In this document: positions 8,002 to 16,831 of the stretch, one piece after another | Numbering within the stretch: the stretch's first letter is position 1 | Layout of the letters: each line of letters begins with the position of its first letter | Origin: G963667675 sp964291545 | GTDB lineage: Bacteria > Chloroflexota > Dehalococcoidia > Lucifugimonadales > UBA3495 | Length of the DNA stretch: 64,000 nucleotides | Reading direction: 5' to 3' | Assembly: GCA_964291545.2 (NCBI GenBank) | Contig: OZ219861.1 | Span: 868,001 to 932,000 of the forward strand | Made by a program: the position numbers and the translations under genes | The notes under the pieces: model-generated | The model's input: the letters and a program-made list of their open reading frames with translations, nothing else | Told to the model about the DNA's origin: nothing | Databases searched by the model: none

Positions 8002-9179
8002 TCGCCCCGGGCTCTAAGCCACCGGGTCTTTTGCTCCTGCCGGGCCGCCTCGTCCGTCGGCCGGTAAGCCCTGTGGAATTCCTCCCGGAACCGGTCGAAC
8101 CGGTCCTCGCTGATCGCCTGCCGCATCTCTTCCATCAGCCGCAGGATAAACCGCAGGTTGTGGATGCTGGCCAGCCTGGGCCCCAGCAGTTCCTTGGCCT
8201 TGAACAAATGCCACAGGTAGCCCGCTGAAAACCGCCGGCAGGCGTAACAGTCGCAGCTTTCGTCCAGCGGCCCCCATTCTTCCATGTAACGCCGCTTGGT
8301 TATGTCCAGCCTTCCCTCCCGGGTGAACAGGGCCCCGTTCCGGCCCACCCGCGTCGGCAGCACGCAGTCGAACATGTCCACGCCCTGGGCCACGCACTCC
8401 ACCAAGTCCTCCGGCGACCCCACGCCCATCAAATACCTCGGCTTGTCCTCCGGCAGCAGCGCCGTCACCTGCCCCGTGGTCTCGTACATCTGCGCCTTGG
8501 ACTCCCCCACCGCCAGCCCGCCGATGGCGTAGCCCTCGAAGGGTATCCCGGCAATAAATCTCGCCGACTCCTCCCGCAGGTCTTCGAAGACTCCCCCCTG
8601 CACGATGCCGAACAACGCCTGGCCCTGTGCGTATTGCGACGGTGCGTGGCTCCGGTGGCAGATTTCCGCCCAGCGGTGGGTGCGCTCCATGGCCTGCTGC
8701 ACCTCCGGCTTGCCTGCCTCGTTGTTGATGCACTGGTCCAGGCACATGATGATGTCGGCCCCCAGCAATTGCTGGTTGACCGTCGCCAGCTCCGGGGTCA
8801 GGAAGTGCTCGCTGCCGTCCAGGTGCGAGCGGAACCGTATCCCCTCGTCGTCCATCCGGCGCAGCGAACCCATGCTGAACGCCTGGAACCCGCCGCTGTC
8901 CGTCAACACCGGCCCGTTCCACTCCATGAACCGCTGCAGGCCCCCCATGCGTTGCACCGTCTCCACGCCGGGCCGCAGGTACAGGTGGTAGGCGTTGGCC
9001 AGAACTATGTCCGCGCCGACGCCACGCACCTCGTCGGGGGATAGCCCCTTGACCGACGCCTGCGTCGCCACGGGCATGAACGCGGGAGTGGGTACAGCCC
9101 CGTGGGGAGTCTGCACCTCGCCGGCCCTCGCGCCGGCGTGGCTGTGTTTCAGCGTGAAGGAAAATCGGCCGCTGGACAT
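7998..9179 (-). CDS. tgt: tRNA-guanine transglycosylase
   Basis: A 393-residue enzyme replacing guanine-34 with preQ1 in GUN-anticodon tRNAs, a step of queuosine synthesis. Diagnostic motifs are DSGGFQAFSMG (substrate-site Asp), GIVQGGVFEDLREES, GYAIGGLAVGE, MFDCVLPTRVGRNG (nucleophilic Asp) and the zinc site CDCYACRRF with a later His in ASIHNLRF. Length is normal for bacterial Tgt. ATG start at 9179. It probably leads away from aroB on the same strand with 40 bp between genes, and converges on the sulfur-carrier gene with overlapping stops. Confidence 0.97.
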   Translation of the reverse strand: MSSGRFSFTLKHSHAGARAGEVQTPHGAVPTPAFMPVATQASVKGLSPDEVRGVGADIVLANAYHLYLRPGVETVQRMGGLQRFMEWNGPVLTDSGGFQAFSMGSLRRMDDEGIRFRSHLDGSEHFLTPELATVNQQLLGADIIMCLDQCINNEAGKPEVQQAMERTHRWAEICHRSHAPSQYAQGQALFGIVQGGVFEDLREESARFIAGIPFEGYAIGGLAVGESKAQMYETTGQVTALLPEDKPRYLMGVGSPEDLVECVAQGVDMFDCVLPTRVGRNGALFTREGRLDITKRRYMEEWGPLDESCDCYACRRFSAGYLWHLFKAKELLGPRLASIHNLRFILRLMEEMRQAISEDRFDRFREEFHRAYRPTDEAARQEQKTRWLRARGD

Positions 9180-9219
9180 TCTCGCCGGTCGTCTCCCTGG
9201 AGCCGCGGGCCTGAGCAGG

Positions 9220-10320
9220 TCAGGCAGTCAGTTCCTGCAGGGTGGCTTCCACCAGTTCCTGGGGCACGTCTCCCCGCACCACGGCCTTGCCGGCCCCTTC
9301 CAGCAGCACAAAGCGCGCCTTGCCTCCCACCGTCTTCTTGTCCAGCGACATGGCCTGCAGCAGCCCGTCCACCGCAATCCCCTGGGCGCGGATGGGAAGG
9401 TTGAACCGCTCCAGCAGGCGCTGCTGCCGCTCCACCAGTCCGCCGGGAATCATCCCCAATTCCTGGGAGATCCGCGCCGCCCCCATCATCCCCACCGACA
9501 CCCCCTCTCCGTGCAAAAACTCGCCGTATCCCGTGGAGGCTTCCAGGGCGTGCCCTATGGTATGTCCGTAGTTCAGCAGTATCCTGACGCCCAGTGTTTC
9601 CCGCTCGTCCTGGCTCACCACATCGGCTTTTATAGCCGCGCTGCGACGGATCACCCGGGTAGAAATTTGAGGGTCCACCGCCATCAGTTCCTCGGCGTGC
9701 TCCTCGAAAACGTCCACCAGGTCCGCGTCCAGTATGAATCCGTGCTTTATGGCCTCGGCCCAGCCTTCCGCCAACTCCCGCTTGCCCAGCGTCGACAGTG
9801 CTTGCACGTCGCAGAACACCCCCTTGGGCTGGTAAAAGGCCCCCACCATGTTCTTGGCCTGGGGCAGGTTCACCGCCACCTTGCCGCCGATAGAAGCGTC
9901 CACCATGGCGGCCATGCTGGTCGGCGCCTGCACAAATGGCACGCCCCGCAGGTACGTCGCCGCCACGAACCCCGCCAGGTCTCCCACCACTCCGCCGCCC
10001 ACGGCTACTATGGCGTGACCCCGCTCCGCACGGAGACCCGCCAGCCAGTCGTATATGGCCTGGGCCGCCGCAAAACTCTTGCTGGTCTCCCCCTGCGGCA
10101 CGATGAACACGTGGGCGGCGATCCCCGCCTTCTCCAGCGACCGTTGCGCCTGCCGCCCGTAGGGATTCATCACGTTGTCGTCGGTGATGATGTAGGCAGT
10201 GCCCCGGATTCCCAGCTCTGACAGCCGCTCTCCTAGGTCCTGCATGATGCCCCAGCCGACCACCACCGGGTAGCTGCCGCCCGAGTGGTGCACCGTCGCG
10301 GCCAGGTTAGCGTCCGCCAT
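9220..10320 (-). CDS. aroB: 3-dehydroquinate synthase
   Basis: A 366-residue NAD+ and Zn/Co-dependent enzyme turning DAHP into 3-dehydroquinate, second step of the shikimate pathway. Seen: the NAD-binding stretch AIVAVGGGVVGDLAGFVAAT, YLRGVPFVQAPTSMAAMVDA, metal ligand Glu in EGWAEAIKHG and metal-binding His in NYGHTIGHALE and HGEGVSVGM. Complete and of normal length. It starts 3 bp after the aroK stop, so the two are translationally linked. Confidence 0.97.
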   Translation of the reverse strand: MADANLAATVHHSGGSYPVVVGWGIMQDLGERLSELGIRGTAYIITDDNVMNPYGRQAQRSLEKAGIAAHVFIVPQGETSKSFAAAQAIYDWLAGLRAERGHAIVAVGGGVVGDLAGFVAATYLRGVPFVQAPTSMAAMVDASIGGKVAVNLPQAKNMVGAFYQPKGVFCDVQALSTLGKRELAEGWAEAIKHGFILDADLVDVFEEHAEELMAVDPQISTRVIRRSAAIKADVVSQDERETLGVRILLNYGHTIGHALEASTGYGEFLHGEGVSVGMMGAARISQELGMIPGGLVERQQRLLERFNLPIRAQGIAVDGLLQAMSLDKKTVGGKARFVLLEGAGKAVVRGDVPQELVEATLQELTA

Positions 10321-10323
10321 GGC

Positions 10324-10884
10324 CTAGTCTCCCTTCACCGCCGTCATCGCCGGGCAAACCTCCAGGATGCGCCTGGCCGCCTGCTCCGGCGTCAACTCGT
10401 CCGTCTCAATGGTGTGATGGGCCAGGGCGTAAGCCTCGGCCCGTTGCGCCAGCAGCGATTCCACTCGAGCCCCGAGATCGTCCCCCGCCAGCATTGGCCG
10501 TCCGTCCGCCCCCGTTGCCTCCGCTCCGTCCCCGGGCGCTTGCGACAGCCGATCCAAGATCGTCTCCGGCCGCGCGCTCAGGCAGAACACCGCGCCGCCG
10601 GCCAGCATAGCGTCCCGGTTGCCCGCGTCTACGAAAGCCCCCCCGCCGGCGGCGATGACCTGCCCGGCCCCGGCGCACAAATCCGCTATCACCTGACGCT
10701 CCAAGTCTCGAAACGCCGCCTCGCCGTCCTCCTGGAAAATCTGCCGGATGGGCCTCCCCGCCCGCCGCTCGATCTCCCCGTCGGCGTCAACCAACGGCAT
10801 CCCCGCCAGGCGGCTCAACGCCTCTCCCACGACGCTTTTCCCCGAGGCCATAAACCCCACTAAGACAATGTTTCGCGGCGTCAT
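10324..10884 (-). CDS. aroK: Shikimate kinase
   Basis: A P-loop kinase phosphorylating shikimate at the 3-OH with ATP. Visible: Walker A GFMASGKSVVG, the shikimate-binding DADGEIERRAGR, GGGAFVD, and the LID region with GRPML. About 186 residues from ATG 10884; a TTG at 10896 adds four residues. The ATG fits a promoter whose -10 box ends 10 bases before it, giving an almost leaderless message. First gene of aroK-aroB. Confidence 0.93.
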   Translation of the reverse strand: MTPRNIVLVGFMASGKSVVGEALSRLAGMPLVDADGEIERRAGRPIRQIFQEDGEAAFRDLERQVIADLCAGAGQVIAAGGGAFVDAGNRDAMLAGGAVFCLSARPETILDRLSQAPGDGAEATGADGRPMLAGDDLGARVESLLAQRAEAYALAHHTIETDELTPEQAARRILEVCPAMTAVKGD

Positions 10885-10894
10885 AACGGGATTC

Positions 10895-10923
10895 AACGTA
10901 CACCTTGGCTATGAGAGTGTCAA
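10895..10923 (-). promoter_or_regulatory. Promoter of aroK-aroB giving a near-leaderless mRNA
   Basis: Minus-strand TTGACA (plus 10918-10923), a 17-base spacer, then TACGTT (plus 10895-10900; 3 of 6 matches). Only 10 bases separate the -10 box from the ATG at 10884, so transcription should begin 3-4 bases before the start codon. Confidence 0.45.
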
Positions 10924-11015
10924 CGACGGCCCGTATACCCCCAGCCGTCAGGAAGCGTCTTTGGCAAGGGGAGGCTCAGGGGGGCAAACGGTGAAACGGC
11001 CCGACGACGCCCCAG

Positions 11016-11711
11016 CTACTTGGTTCCGCAGGCGTCGATGATCGACTGGAATATCAAGTTGCCGTCGGTGCTGCCCAAAATATCCTCGCAGCTCCGCTCC
11101 GGGTGCGGCATCATCCCCAGCACGTTCCCCGCCTCGTTCATGATCCCGGCGATGTTCCGCGCCGAGCCGTTGGGGTTGGCAGATGGGGTCACTTCCCCCT
11201 GGGCGTCGCAATACCGGAACAACACCCGGTTCTCCATTTCCAGTTGGTCCAGCGTCGCCGCGTCGGCGAAGTAGTTGCCCTCGCCGTGGGACACCGGCAC
11301 CTGCAGCACCTGCGCCGGACTGCACCTCGAAGTGAAGCTCGTGTCCGCCCGCTCCGCCCGCAAGTTGGTCCATTGGCACCTGTACTCCAGGTGCTGGTTG
11401 GCCAGCAATGCGCCGGGAAGCAGCCCCGCCTCGCACAGGATTTGAAACCCGTTGCAAATGCCTATCACCGGCTTGCCCGAGTCGGCGAAGCGTACCAACG
11501 ACTCCATCACCGGCGAAAACCTAGCCATGGCCCCCGCCCTCAGGTAGTCGCCGTAGGAAAACCCGCCGGGCAGGATCACGCAGTCGTACCCCTCCAGGCT
11601 GTCCTCTTTATGCCACACGTACTCCGCGTCCTGCCGCAGCACGCCATTGACCACGTGATAGCAGTCCGTATCGCTCCAAGTCCCCGGAAAAACTACAATC
11701 CCAAACCGCAT
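11016..11711 (-). CDS. purQ: Phosphoribosylformylglycinamidine synthase subunit PurQ
   Basis: A class I glutamine amidotransferase subunit (231 residues) supplying ammonia to PurL in step four of purine synthesis. Seen: ILPGGFSYGDYLRAGA, the nucleophile elbow GICNGFQIL with catalytic Cys, and MMPHPERS with the His/Glu of the triad. Small-type PurQ normally works with PurS and a small PurL, neither of which is in the window. ATG start at 11711. There is 131 bp to aroK downstream. Confidence 0.96.
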   Translation of the reverse strand: MRFGIVVFPGTWSDTDCYHVVNGVLRQDAEYVWHKEDSLEGYDCVILPGGFSYGDYLRAGAMARFSPVMESLVRFADSGKPVIGICNGFQILCEAGLLPGALLANQHLEYRCQWTNLRAERADTSFTSRCSPAQVLQVPVSHGEGNYFADAATLDQLEMENRVLFRYCDAQGEVTPSANPNGSARNIAGIMNEAGNVLGMMPHPERSCEDILGSTDGNLIFQSIIDACGTK

Positions 11712-11824
11712 CTAGAAGAACGTGCCTCTAAAGCCTGTCTGGCGAGCAACCCACGCTAACAATTCCAACCCAACCCGTTCGCCCTGAGGGAAATCGAAGG
11801 GCCTGCCACCGCCCCCAACCAGTC

Positions 11825-11844
11825 ATTCCCGCGGAGGCGGGAAT
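11825..11844. repeat. Dispersed REP-like palindrome (ATTCCCGC family)
   Basis: ATTCCCGC-GGAG-GCGGGAAT, an 8-bp perfect stem with a 4-base loop, preceded by GTC as in copies at 55230 and 55521. It is a dispersed palindromic repeat located between purQ and yqeY, possibly acting as a transcript end or insertion hot spot. Confidence 0.7.
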
Positions 11845-11882
11845 CTCAACTCCCAAGCCCCCAACACCCCGAGGAAGCAAGC

Positions 11883-12338
11883 CTAACCCCCAGCCCCTAA
11901 GGCCTCATCCACCAGCGCATTCACCTGCGCCCCGTCGGCCTTGCCCCGCACTTGGGGCATCAACTTCCCCATCACCCGCCCTTTGTCCCGCATGCCGGAC
12001 GCCCCGACCTCGCCGATTACCTGCCGGACCAGTTCCTCCAGTTCCTCCTGGCCCAACTGTGGAGGCATGTACGCCTCCAGCGCCTCCAGCGCCTCCGACT
12101 CCTTGGCCACCAGGTCGTCCCGCTTCCCCTGCCGGAACATCTGGATACTCTCCCGGCGGTCGTTCACCTGCTTGGAGATCACCTGTATCAGCCCCGCCTC
12201 GTCCAAGTCCGAACCCTTGGTCTTTTCCTGGGCCTGGATGGCGCTCTTCAAAAACCGCAACGCGTCCAGCCGTCCCTGGTCCCGGCTGCGCATAGCCGCC
12301 ACAATGTCGCTTTCTATCTGTTCTCTGAGCTTCGTCAT
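11883..12338 (-). CDS. yqeY: GatB/YqeY domain protein
   Basis: A 151-residue helical protein of the YqeY family, related to the tRNA-binding tail domain of GatB. Typical stretches: MRSRDQGRLDALRFLKSAIQ, RRESIQMFRQGKRDDLV, EAYMPPQLGQEEL and the closing GKADGAQVNALV. The role is poorly defined; tRNA amidation links are suspected from homology. Complete. Confidence 0.93.
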   Translation of the reverse strand: MTKLREQIESDIVAAMRSRDQGRLDALRFLKSAIQAQEKTKGSDLDEAGLIQVISKQVNDRRESIQMFRQGKRDDLVAKESEALEALEAYMPPQLGQEELEELVRQVIGEVGASGMRDKGRVMGKLMPQVRGKADGAQVNALVDEALGAGG

Positions 12339-12386
12339 CAGCTTCTCAGCTTTGGCCCTCCGCCCGGCGGCCTGCCGTCTGTGGGA

Positions 12387-12872
12387 CTAGAAACAGCCTG
12401 CGTCATCCAGGATCGCACGGGTAGCCGGGGAGAGGTTTTCCCTGGCGCGGTCGAGCTCGTCCGACAGCTCAGTCATCTGGTCGTCGTACCGGGCCAGCTC
12501 GTCTTCTAGTTCCGCCGCCTGGTCCATTAATTCCAGCGCCCTTTCCACGTCTTCCTCTTCTTGAGCTTTCTCCATTTCCTCAAACAGTTCCAGGGCCCCG
12601 GTATCTTTGAGGGCGGCTACCGTGGCTTCCATGCCCTCGACGCCGACGTCGTGGTATTCCTGCAACTCCTCTGGCGGGTTCCACCGCTTTACCTCGTCGA
12701 GGGCGTCCTCTATGGCCGAGATTCCGGAAGAGACGTTATCCTGGTCCAATTGTTCGCCAAGCGCTTCACACGCATCGGCGTACTCCTCGACGGTCATGCG
12801 AGGGCCCCCGCCCCCGCACGCTATCACGGTTGCCATAATTGCCAGCGACAATGCTATCAAGAGCTTGGACAA
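12387..12872 (-). CDS. Hypothetical lipoprotein, acidic helical
   Basis: A 161-residue exported lipoprotein starting at TTG 12872 (GGAGGAATCA then TTG), with signal peptide SKLLIALSLAIMATVIAC and lipobox V-I-A-C followed by GGGG. The mature part is very acidic and predicted helical (repeated E/D with leucine spacing, e.g. LFEEMEKAQEEEDVERALEL), likely a coiled coil on the outer face of the membrane. I do not recognise a family. It lies upstream of yqeY in the same direction with 48 bp between them. Confidence 0.7.
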   Translation of the reverse strand: MSKLLIALSLAIMATVIACGGGGPRMTVEEYADACEALGEQLDQDNVSSGISAIEDALDEVKRWNPPEELQEYHDVGVEGMEATVAALKDTGALELFEEMEKAQEEEDVERALELMDQAAELEDELARYDDQMTELSDELDRARENLSPATRAILDDAGCF

Positions 12873-13022
12873 TGATTCCTCCCTATTTGGGCGAGGACCG
12901 CCAGCGTGGCCCACTCCCAAGCCTCCATGTTATTCCCGCCGATTATAGGTGTGCCCAAAAACGGGTGTCAATTTGTGCGTTGTTCATATTTCGAGGGCTG
13001 GCGCATGGCGCCCATTGGGTCC

Positions 13023-13553
13023 TTAGTCCGTGTAGGCCTGGCAAACCCTTTCTACCATTTGTACTGACCGTGCCACCGCAGCGTCAGCAAGGAAGTTAAT
13101 GTCGTCGCGAGATAGGTCACCGCTATACAACCACCATTCCGCCGGTTTGTACGATGCCGCTTCAACCCAATACAAAAACGCTTCCCAAGCCTCGGTATTC
13201 CACTCTTCGTCAAATCTGGTAAGCCGCTTAGTGCTGAGCATACCGCTGGAAAACCACATTGCGTGACCCCATATGCGGTCTAGTGCTGCATATATTGTGT
13301 CTGGTGGTTCATGCCAAATCGCATCCAGTCTATAGCCGTCATGGCGCGGCGGCGCAGTCCATTCTTGAGCGGCTGCATATTCGCAAGCCTGAGTCAACCC
13401 TGGTTCGGTAATGGACAAATTGGCCAAGTCTTCGTCGAGCCATTCCCTGATCAGTGCTATTTCCTCTTCTGGCGCTGGAGGCGGCCAGTTAGAAACGCCT
13501 CCGGGCTTGCAGGCCCCTAACAGGACCAATACCAGAACAAGAGGAGCAATCAT
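13023..13553 (-). CDS. Hypothetical lipoprotein
   Basis: A 176-residue predicted lipoprotein. From ATG 13553 the signal peptide is MIAPLVLVLVLLGAC with lipobox L-G-A-C and then KPGG. The mature domain is Trp-rich (EWTAPP, WGHAMWF, YWVEAASYKPAEWW) and has no recognised motif. Codon usage is less GC-biased than neighbouring genes, which suggests a more recently acquired gene. The open frame extends upstream to 13658 but those codons encode no signal-like sequence. Confidence 0.55.
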   Translation of the reverse strand: MIAPLVLVLVLLGACKPGGVSNWPPPAPEEEIALIREWLDEDLANLSITEPGLTQACEYAAAQEWTAPPRHDGYRLDAIWHEPPDTIYAALDRIWGHAMWFSSGMLSTKRLTRFDEEWNTEAWEAFLYWVEAASYKPAEWWLYSGDLSRDDINFLADAAVARSVQMVERVCQAYTD

Positions 13554-13818
13554 CGAGATACTTGCCCTGGAGATGCCTCCAACCCCGCTATTCACAGTAA
13601 GTCGCCGTGGGTGGTGGCTTCGGTGGGGTTCGTGGAATAGGTATGCCAACTGCATCACGATGCCCGGATGCCAATTGCCAATACTGGGTGCATACCATTT
13701 CCATCATCACGCTCTCGCTCGGCCATACCTCCAATGTGACTTCCTAGCTTCGTCAATTCCTGCTTCATTTTCACAGCTCTGAATATAGCTGAATATGAGC
13801 CTTATTCATACTTTCTCC

Positions 13819-13847
13819 TTGACCCATCCCTCGCACAAAACTATATT
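13819..13847 (+). promoter_or_regulatory. Strong sigma70-type promoter for a leaderless DUF1538 mRNA
   Basis: TTGACC (13819-13824), a 17-base spacer, TATATT (13842-13847). The GTG start codon is at 13857, so the expected transcript start is 2-3 bases before it; no Shine-Dalgarno can exist on this mRNA. Confidence 0.7.
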
Positions 13848-13856
13848 CCACCCGTT

Positions 13857-14639
13857 GTGGTTGATACGTTAGTCCGTCAGGCCCGAACTCTATGGGCCAA
13901 GGAGTGGGTCCAATTTCTGGCCCCGATGGCCCGGCAACTGCTGGACTCGCTGCGTGACCTGGCCCCCATCATCCTGGTCATCGGCTTCTTCCAGGTCGTC
14001 GTGCTGCGGCAGCCCTTTCCCGACCTGGGCAGCGTGGCCGTAGGCATGGTGTCCGTACTGGTGGGACTGGGCCTGTTCATCAAGGGACTGGAGAGCGGCC
14101 TGTTCCCCTTGGGCGAGGGACTCGCCCAGGGCTTTGCCAGGAAGGGCAACCTGCTGGCCTTGCTGGCCTTCTCCTTCTGCCTGGGCTTCGGCACCACCGT
14201 GGCCGAGCCTGCCCTCATAGCCATCGCCGGCGAGGCGGCCGACGTGGCAGCGGAGGCTGGGACCATCGACGCCACAGATTCGGCCCGCGCTTCCTATGCC
14301 CTGACCCTCCGCCTTGTCGTAGCCGTCGCCGTGGGCATAGCCATCGTCGTGGGCGTCCTGCGCATCCTCAAGGGCTGGCCCGTCCACCGGCTGATAATCG
14401 GCGGTTACCTGTTGGTCACCCTAATGACCCTCTTCGCCCCCAAGGAAATCATCGGCGTGGCCTACGACTCCGGAGGCGTGACCACCAGCACCATCACGGT
14501 TCCCTTGGTTGCCGCCCTTGGAGTGGGGCTCGCCACGTCCATCAGGAGCCGGAGCCCCATGGTCGATGGCTTCGGCCTCATCGCCTTTGCCAGCCTGACC
14601 CCCATGATTTGCGTCCTCGCATATGGAATGGTGGCCTGA
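13857..14639 (+). CDS. DUF1538 membrane protein (first copy)
   Basis: A 260-residue integral membrane protein with about seven hydrophobic segments. It carries the DUF1538 hallmarks GFGTTVAEPALIAIAGEA and VAYDSGGVTTSTITVPLVAA plus a closing DGFGLIAFASLTPM. DUF1538 proteins are uncharacterised, thought to be transporters, and in my recollection are often accompanied by a P-II-like gene, as here. GTG start without a Shine-Dalgarno, consistent with the leaderless promoter. The stop is 2 bp before the next DUF1538 gene. Confidence 0.88.
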   Translation: MVDTLVRQARTLWAKEWVQFLAPMARQLLDSLRDLAPIILVIGFFQVVVLRQPFPDLGSVAVGMVSVLVGLGLFIKGLESGLFPLGEGLAQGFARKGNLLALLAFSFCLGFGTTVAEPALIAIAGEAADVAAEAGTIDATDSARASYALTLRLVVAVAVGIAIVVGVLRILKGWPVHRLIIGGYLLVTLMTLFAPKEIIGVAYDSGGVTTSTITVPLVAALGVGLATSIRSRSPMVDGFGLIAFASLTPMICVLAYGMVA

Positions 14640-14641
14640 CT

Positions 14642-15466
14642 ATGGAGTTGCTGAACACCATGGGATCGACCTTCCGGGACGTGCTCCCCATAGCCGCGAT
14701 CCTCATATTCTTCCAGGTCGTTGTCCTGCGCCGCCGGCCGCCCAACCTCCGGCGCATTGTCGGAGGCTTCGCCCTGGTGCTGGTCGGCCTGGCCCTGTTT
14801 CTCATCGGGCTGGAGCAGGCCCTCTTCCCCATCGGAGAGACCATGGCCCAGCAGTTGACCGCCCCGGAACGGGTCGGACTTGGAGGCGCGGACGGCGAAG
14901 TCGACTGGCGCAACTATTGGCTCGTGTACCTCTTCGCCGCCGCCATCGGCTTTGCCACCACCGTGGCCGAACCCGCCCTGATTGCCGTGTCCCTGAAGGC
15001 CGAGGAGGTGTCCGGCGGAACCATCAAGGCCTGGGGCTTGAGGCTGGCCGTAGCCGTGGGAGTGGCCGCCGGAGTGTCCCTGGGATGCTTCCGTATCGTC
15101 ACCGGCACCCCCCTGCCTTGGTACATCATCGGCGCCTACGTCATCGTCATTGTGCAGACCTTCCGGTCCGCCAGGACCATCGTCCCCTTGGCCTACGACA
15201 GCGGAGGAGTCACCACCTCCACCGTCACCGTCCCGGTGGTGGCGGCCCTGGGATTGGGCCTGGCCGGCAGCATCCCCGGCCGCAGCCCCCTGATCGACGG
15301 GTTTGGGCTGATTGCTTTCGCCAGCGTCTTTCCTATAATGTCGGTATTGGGCTACGCCATGGCGGCGTCGTGGTGGCTCAGGTGGCGAGGCGGCGGGCCT
15401 TCCTCCGGTAACACAACCAGTGGAGGTTTAAGCCATGAGACTGAAGCTGATTATCGCTCTCGTTAA
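14642..15466 (+). CDS. DUF1538 membrane protein (second copy)
   Basis: A 274-residue paralogue of the preceding gene, sharing GFATTVAEPALIAVSLKAEE, LAYDSGGVTTSTVTVPVVAA and DGFGLIAFASVFPI. The pair probably forms one heteromeric transporter. The start ATG 14642 lies 2 bp after the first copy's stop, so coupling is likely. Its last 32 bases overlap the P-II-like gene in another frame. Confidence 0.88.
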   Translation: MELLNTMGSTFRDVLPIAAILIFFQVVVLRRRPPNLRRIVGGFALVLVGLALFLIGLEQALFPIGETMAQQLTAPERVGLGGADGEVDWRNYWLVYLFAAAIGFATTVAEPALIAVSLKAEEVSGGTIKAWGLRLAVAVGVAAGVSLGCFRIVTGTPLPWYIIGAYVIVIVQTFRSARTIVPLAYDSGGVTTSTVTVPVVAALGLGLAGSIPGRSPLIDGFGLIAFASVFPIMSVLGYAMAASWWLRWRGGGPSSGNTTSGGLSHETEADYRSR

Positions 15467-15785
15467 CGACGACAAGACCGAGGCTGTAATCGACGCCGCG
15501 CGGGCCGGCGGCGCCACCGGCGCCACCATCGTCAACAGCGTCCGGGGAGAGGGCCTGGCGCCGGAAAGGACCTTCTTCGGCCTGGGCCTGGAGCACAAGC
15601 GGGCCATCATTCTGTTTTTAGTGGTCGAGCAGCGGGCCCGCCTAATCCTGGAGCGCATCGGCGAAGCCGCCCGCTTCGACACCGAACAAGGCGCCGGCAT
15701 CGCCTTCCAGTTGGACATAGAAGACGCCGTAGGCCTCGTCACCCAAATACCCACCCTCCAAGAAGAGGCGGAGCAGGGGGGCTAG
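15435..15785 (+). CDS. P-II-like nitrogen regulatory family protein
   Basis: A 116-residue P-II-fold protein (MRLKLIIALVNDDKTEAVID; later VNSVRGEG). The region equivalent to the T-loop (residues about 38-55, EGLAPERTFFGLGLEHK) lacks the canonical uridylylatable Tyr motif of GlnB/GlnK, so it belongs to the divergent P-II-like group associated with transporters. It probably binds a nucleotide and gates the DUF1538 pair. It overlaps the second DUF1538 gene by 32 bp, indicating translational coupling. Confidence 0.82.
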   Translation: MRLKLIIALVNDDKTEAVIDAARAGGATGATIVNSVRGEGLAPERTFFGLGLEHKRAIILFLVVEQRARLILERIGEAARFDTEQGAGIAFQLDIEDAVGLVTQIPTLQEEAEQGG

Positions 15786-16291
15786 GCACGCGACGGTGGC
15801 CCGACTAGAATACGCGATGGTAGGCCACAACGCCTCAGCCACCAAGCCTTCTCGCTTCACCCTGCCGGCACATCCAGATACCCTATAGGCGGTCGCCCAT
15901 CAAATGGGCGACCGCCTGAGAGTCGGATTCGCATTGGCCACGTGGCCTCTTAGGCTATTCCGTAGGCCTGAATGGCACCCTGCACAAAGCGCAAAGCGAC
16001 CAGCTGGACCACGACCCCAGCAGCAAGATCGCTTTCCATCCGACCCGGGATCTTTGCCTGTTGTCGACACACCTCACGCCCGTCGGCTTCCACTCCAACG
16101 TTGAGGTGCCCAAATCTGGGGGATAAATTGGCTAAAGTTCAAATTCTTGGAGGTCCCCAGGGAATCATATTGGCTTTTATGAAAGAGAAATCGCGGTAGG
16201 GACCCCAATCTGGACAGAGGCCGAACCTAGGTTAGAATGGGAACCCGACCCAGTGTGTCCAACCTAAGGGGCGATGGCTGGCTATAGGACG
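15786..16291. other. Intergenic region with one strong hairpin
   Basis: About 500 bp without a gene I can defend. It holds the hairpin at 15887-15917. A 66-codon open frame from 15904 begins inside the hairpin, has no ribosome-binding site and no recognisable product. Confidence 0.6.
15887..15917. terminator. 14-bp perfect hairpin downstream of the DUF1538/P-II operon
   Basis: Left arm 15887-15900, loop CAA, right arm 15904-15917, a perfect 14-bp GC-rich stem. It lacks a T tract on either side, so it is a transcript-end or RNA-stabilising hairpin rather than a classical intrinsic terminator. Confidence 0.5.
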
Positions 16292-16831
16292 TCAGAGTAA
16301 GCGCGGTTGTTGATATCGCGGTAGCCTGACCCTGCGCTTCCTCGGCCTGTTAGATGTCTCCAGAGCATCGATCGGATTAACAACAGCAATTTCCAGAATA
16401 TCTTTGTGCAAATCTTCAGGAGTCTTTTTGCGCATGCCTGTTCCATGAACTACCACTAGGCCATCCTCGTGCTCTTCAAAGAAGGCCAGCCATGCTGCTC
16501 TATGGACAAGTAGCTTGCCTAGAGAGGAATAAACTGGCTGCTGTGGGCCTGGCGCAATTTGGATAACCCGTCCCCCGTTTTCGTAAACCTCAATGTATAC
16601 CTTAAGCCTGCTTTGGTTGTCTTTGAATCGGTCGTGGCAGACGTAATACCTGTCGTGCCTTCTGGCCCATTTTACTAACTCTGCGTCATGATGGATGTCT
16701 AGCCCCTCAACTCTAGGTGCAAATTCGACATCGAAACCGATAGCCCCAAGATAGCCTACCAAGTGGACGTTTACATCCGCATCGAGCAATAGGCGCTCAA
16801 GCTTAGCTGGCTGCCACTGCTGTCGCTTCAT
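16292..16831 (-). CDS. DUF5615-like PIN-fold protein (putative toxin)
   Basis: A 179-residue protein opening with a DUF5615/Mut7-C-like pattern (RLLLDADVNVHLVGYLGAIG, then AELVKWARRHDRYYVCHD), i.e. Asp residues of a PIN-like nuclease, followed by a longer tail than usual for DUF5615 (residues about 100-179). The ATG at 16831 overlaps the upstream DUF433 gene by 29 bp. In many bacteria DUF433 and DUF5615 form neighbouring toxin-antitoxin-like pairs, so an RNase toxin role is inferred. Confidence 0.68.
   Translation of the reverse strand: MKRQQWQPAKLERLLLDADVNVHLVGYLGAIGFDVEFAPRVEGLDIHHDAELVKWARRHDRYYVCHDRFKDNQSRLKVYIEVYENGGRVIQIAPGPQQPVYSSLGKLLVHRAAWLAFFEEHEDGLVVVHGTGMRKKTPEDLHKDILEIAVVNPIDALETSNRPRKRRVRLPRYQQPRLL

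Noticed and set aside
15904..16104. 66-codon plus-strand frame after the P-II-like gene
   Set aside because: It begins inside a perfect hairpin, lacks a ribosome-binding site, and has no recognisable sequence.
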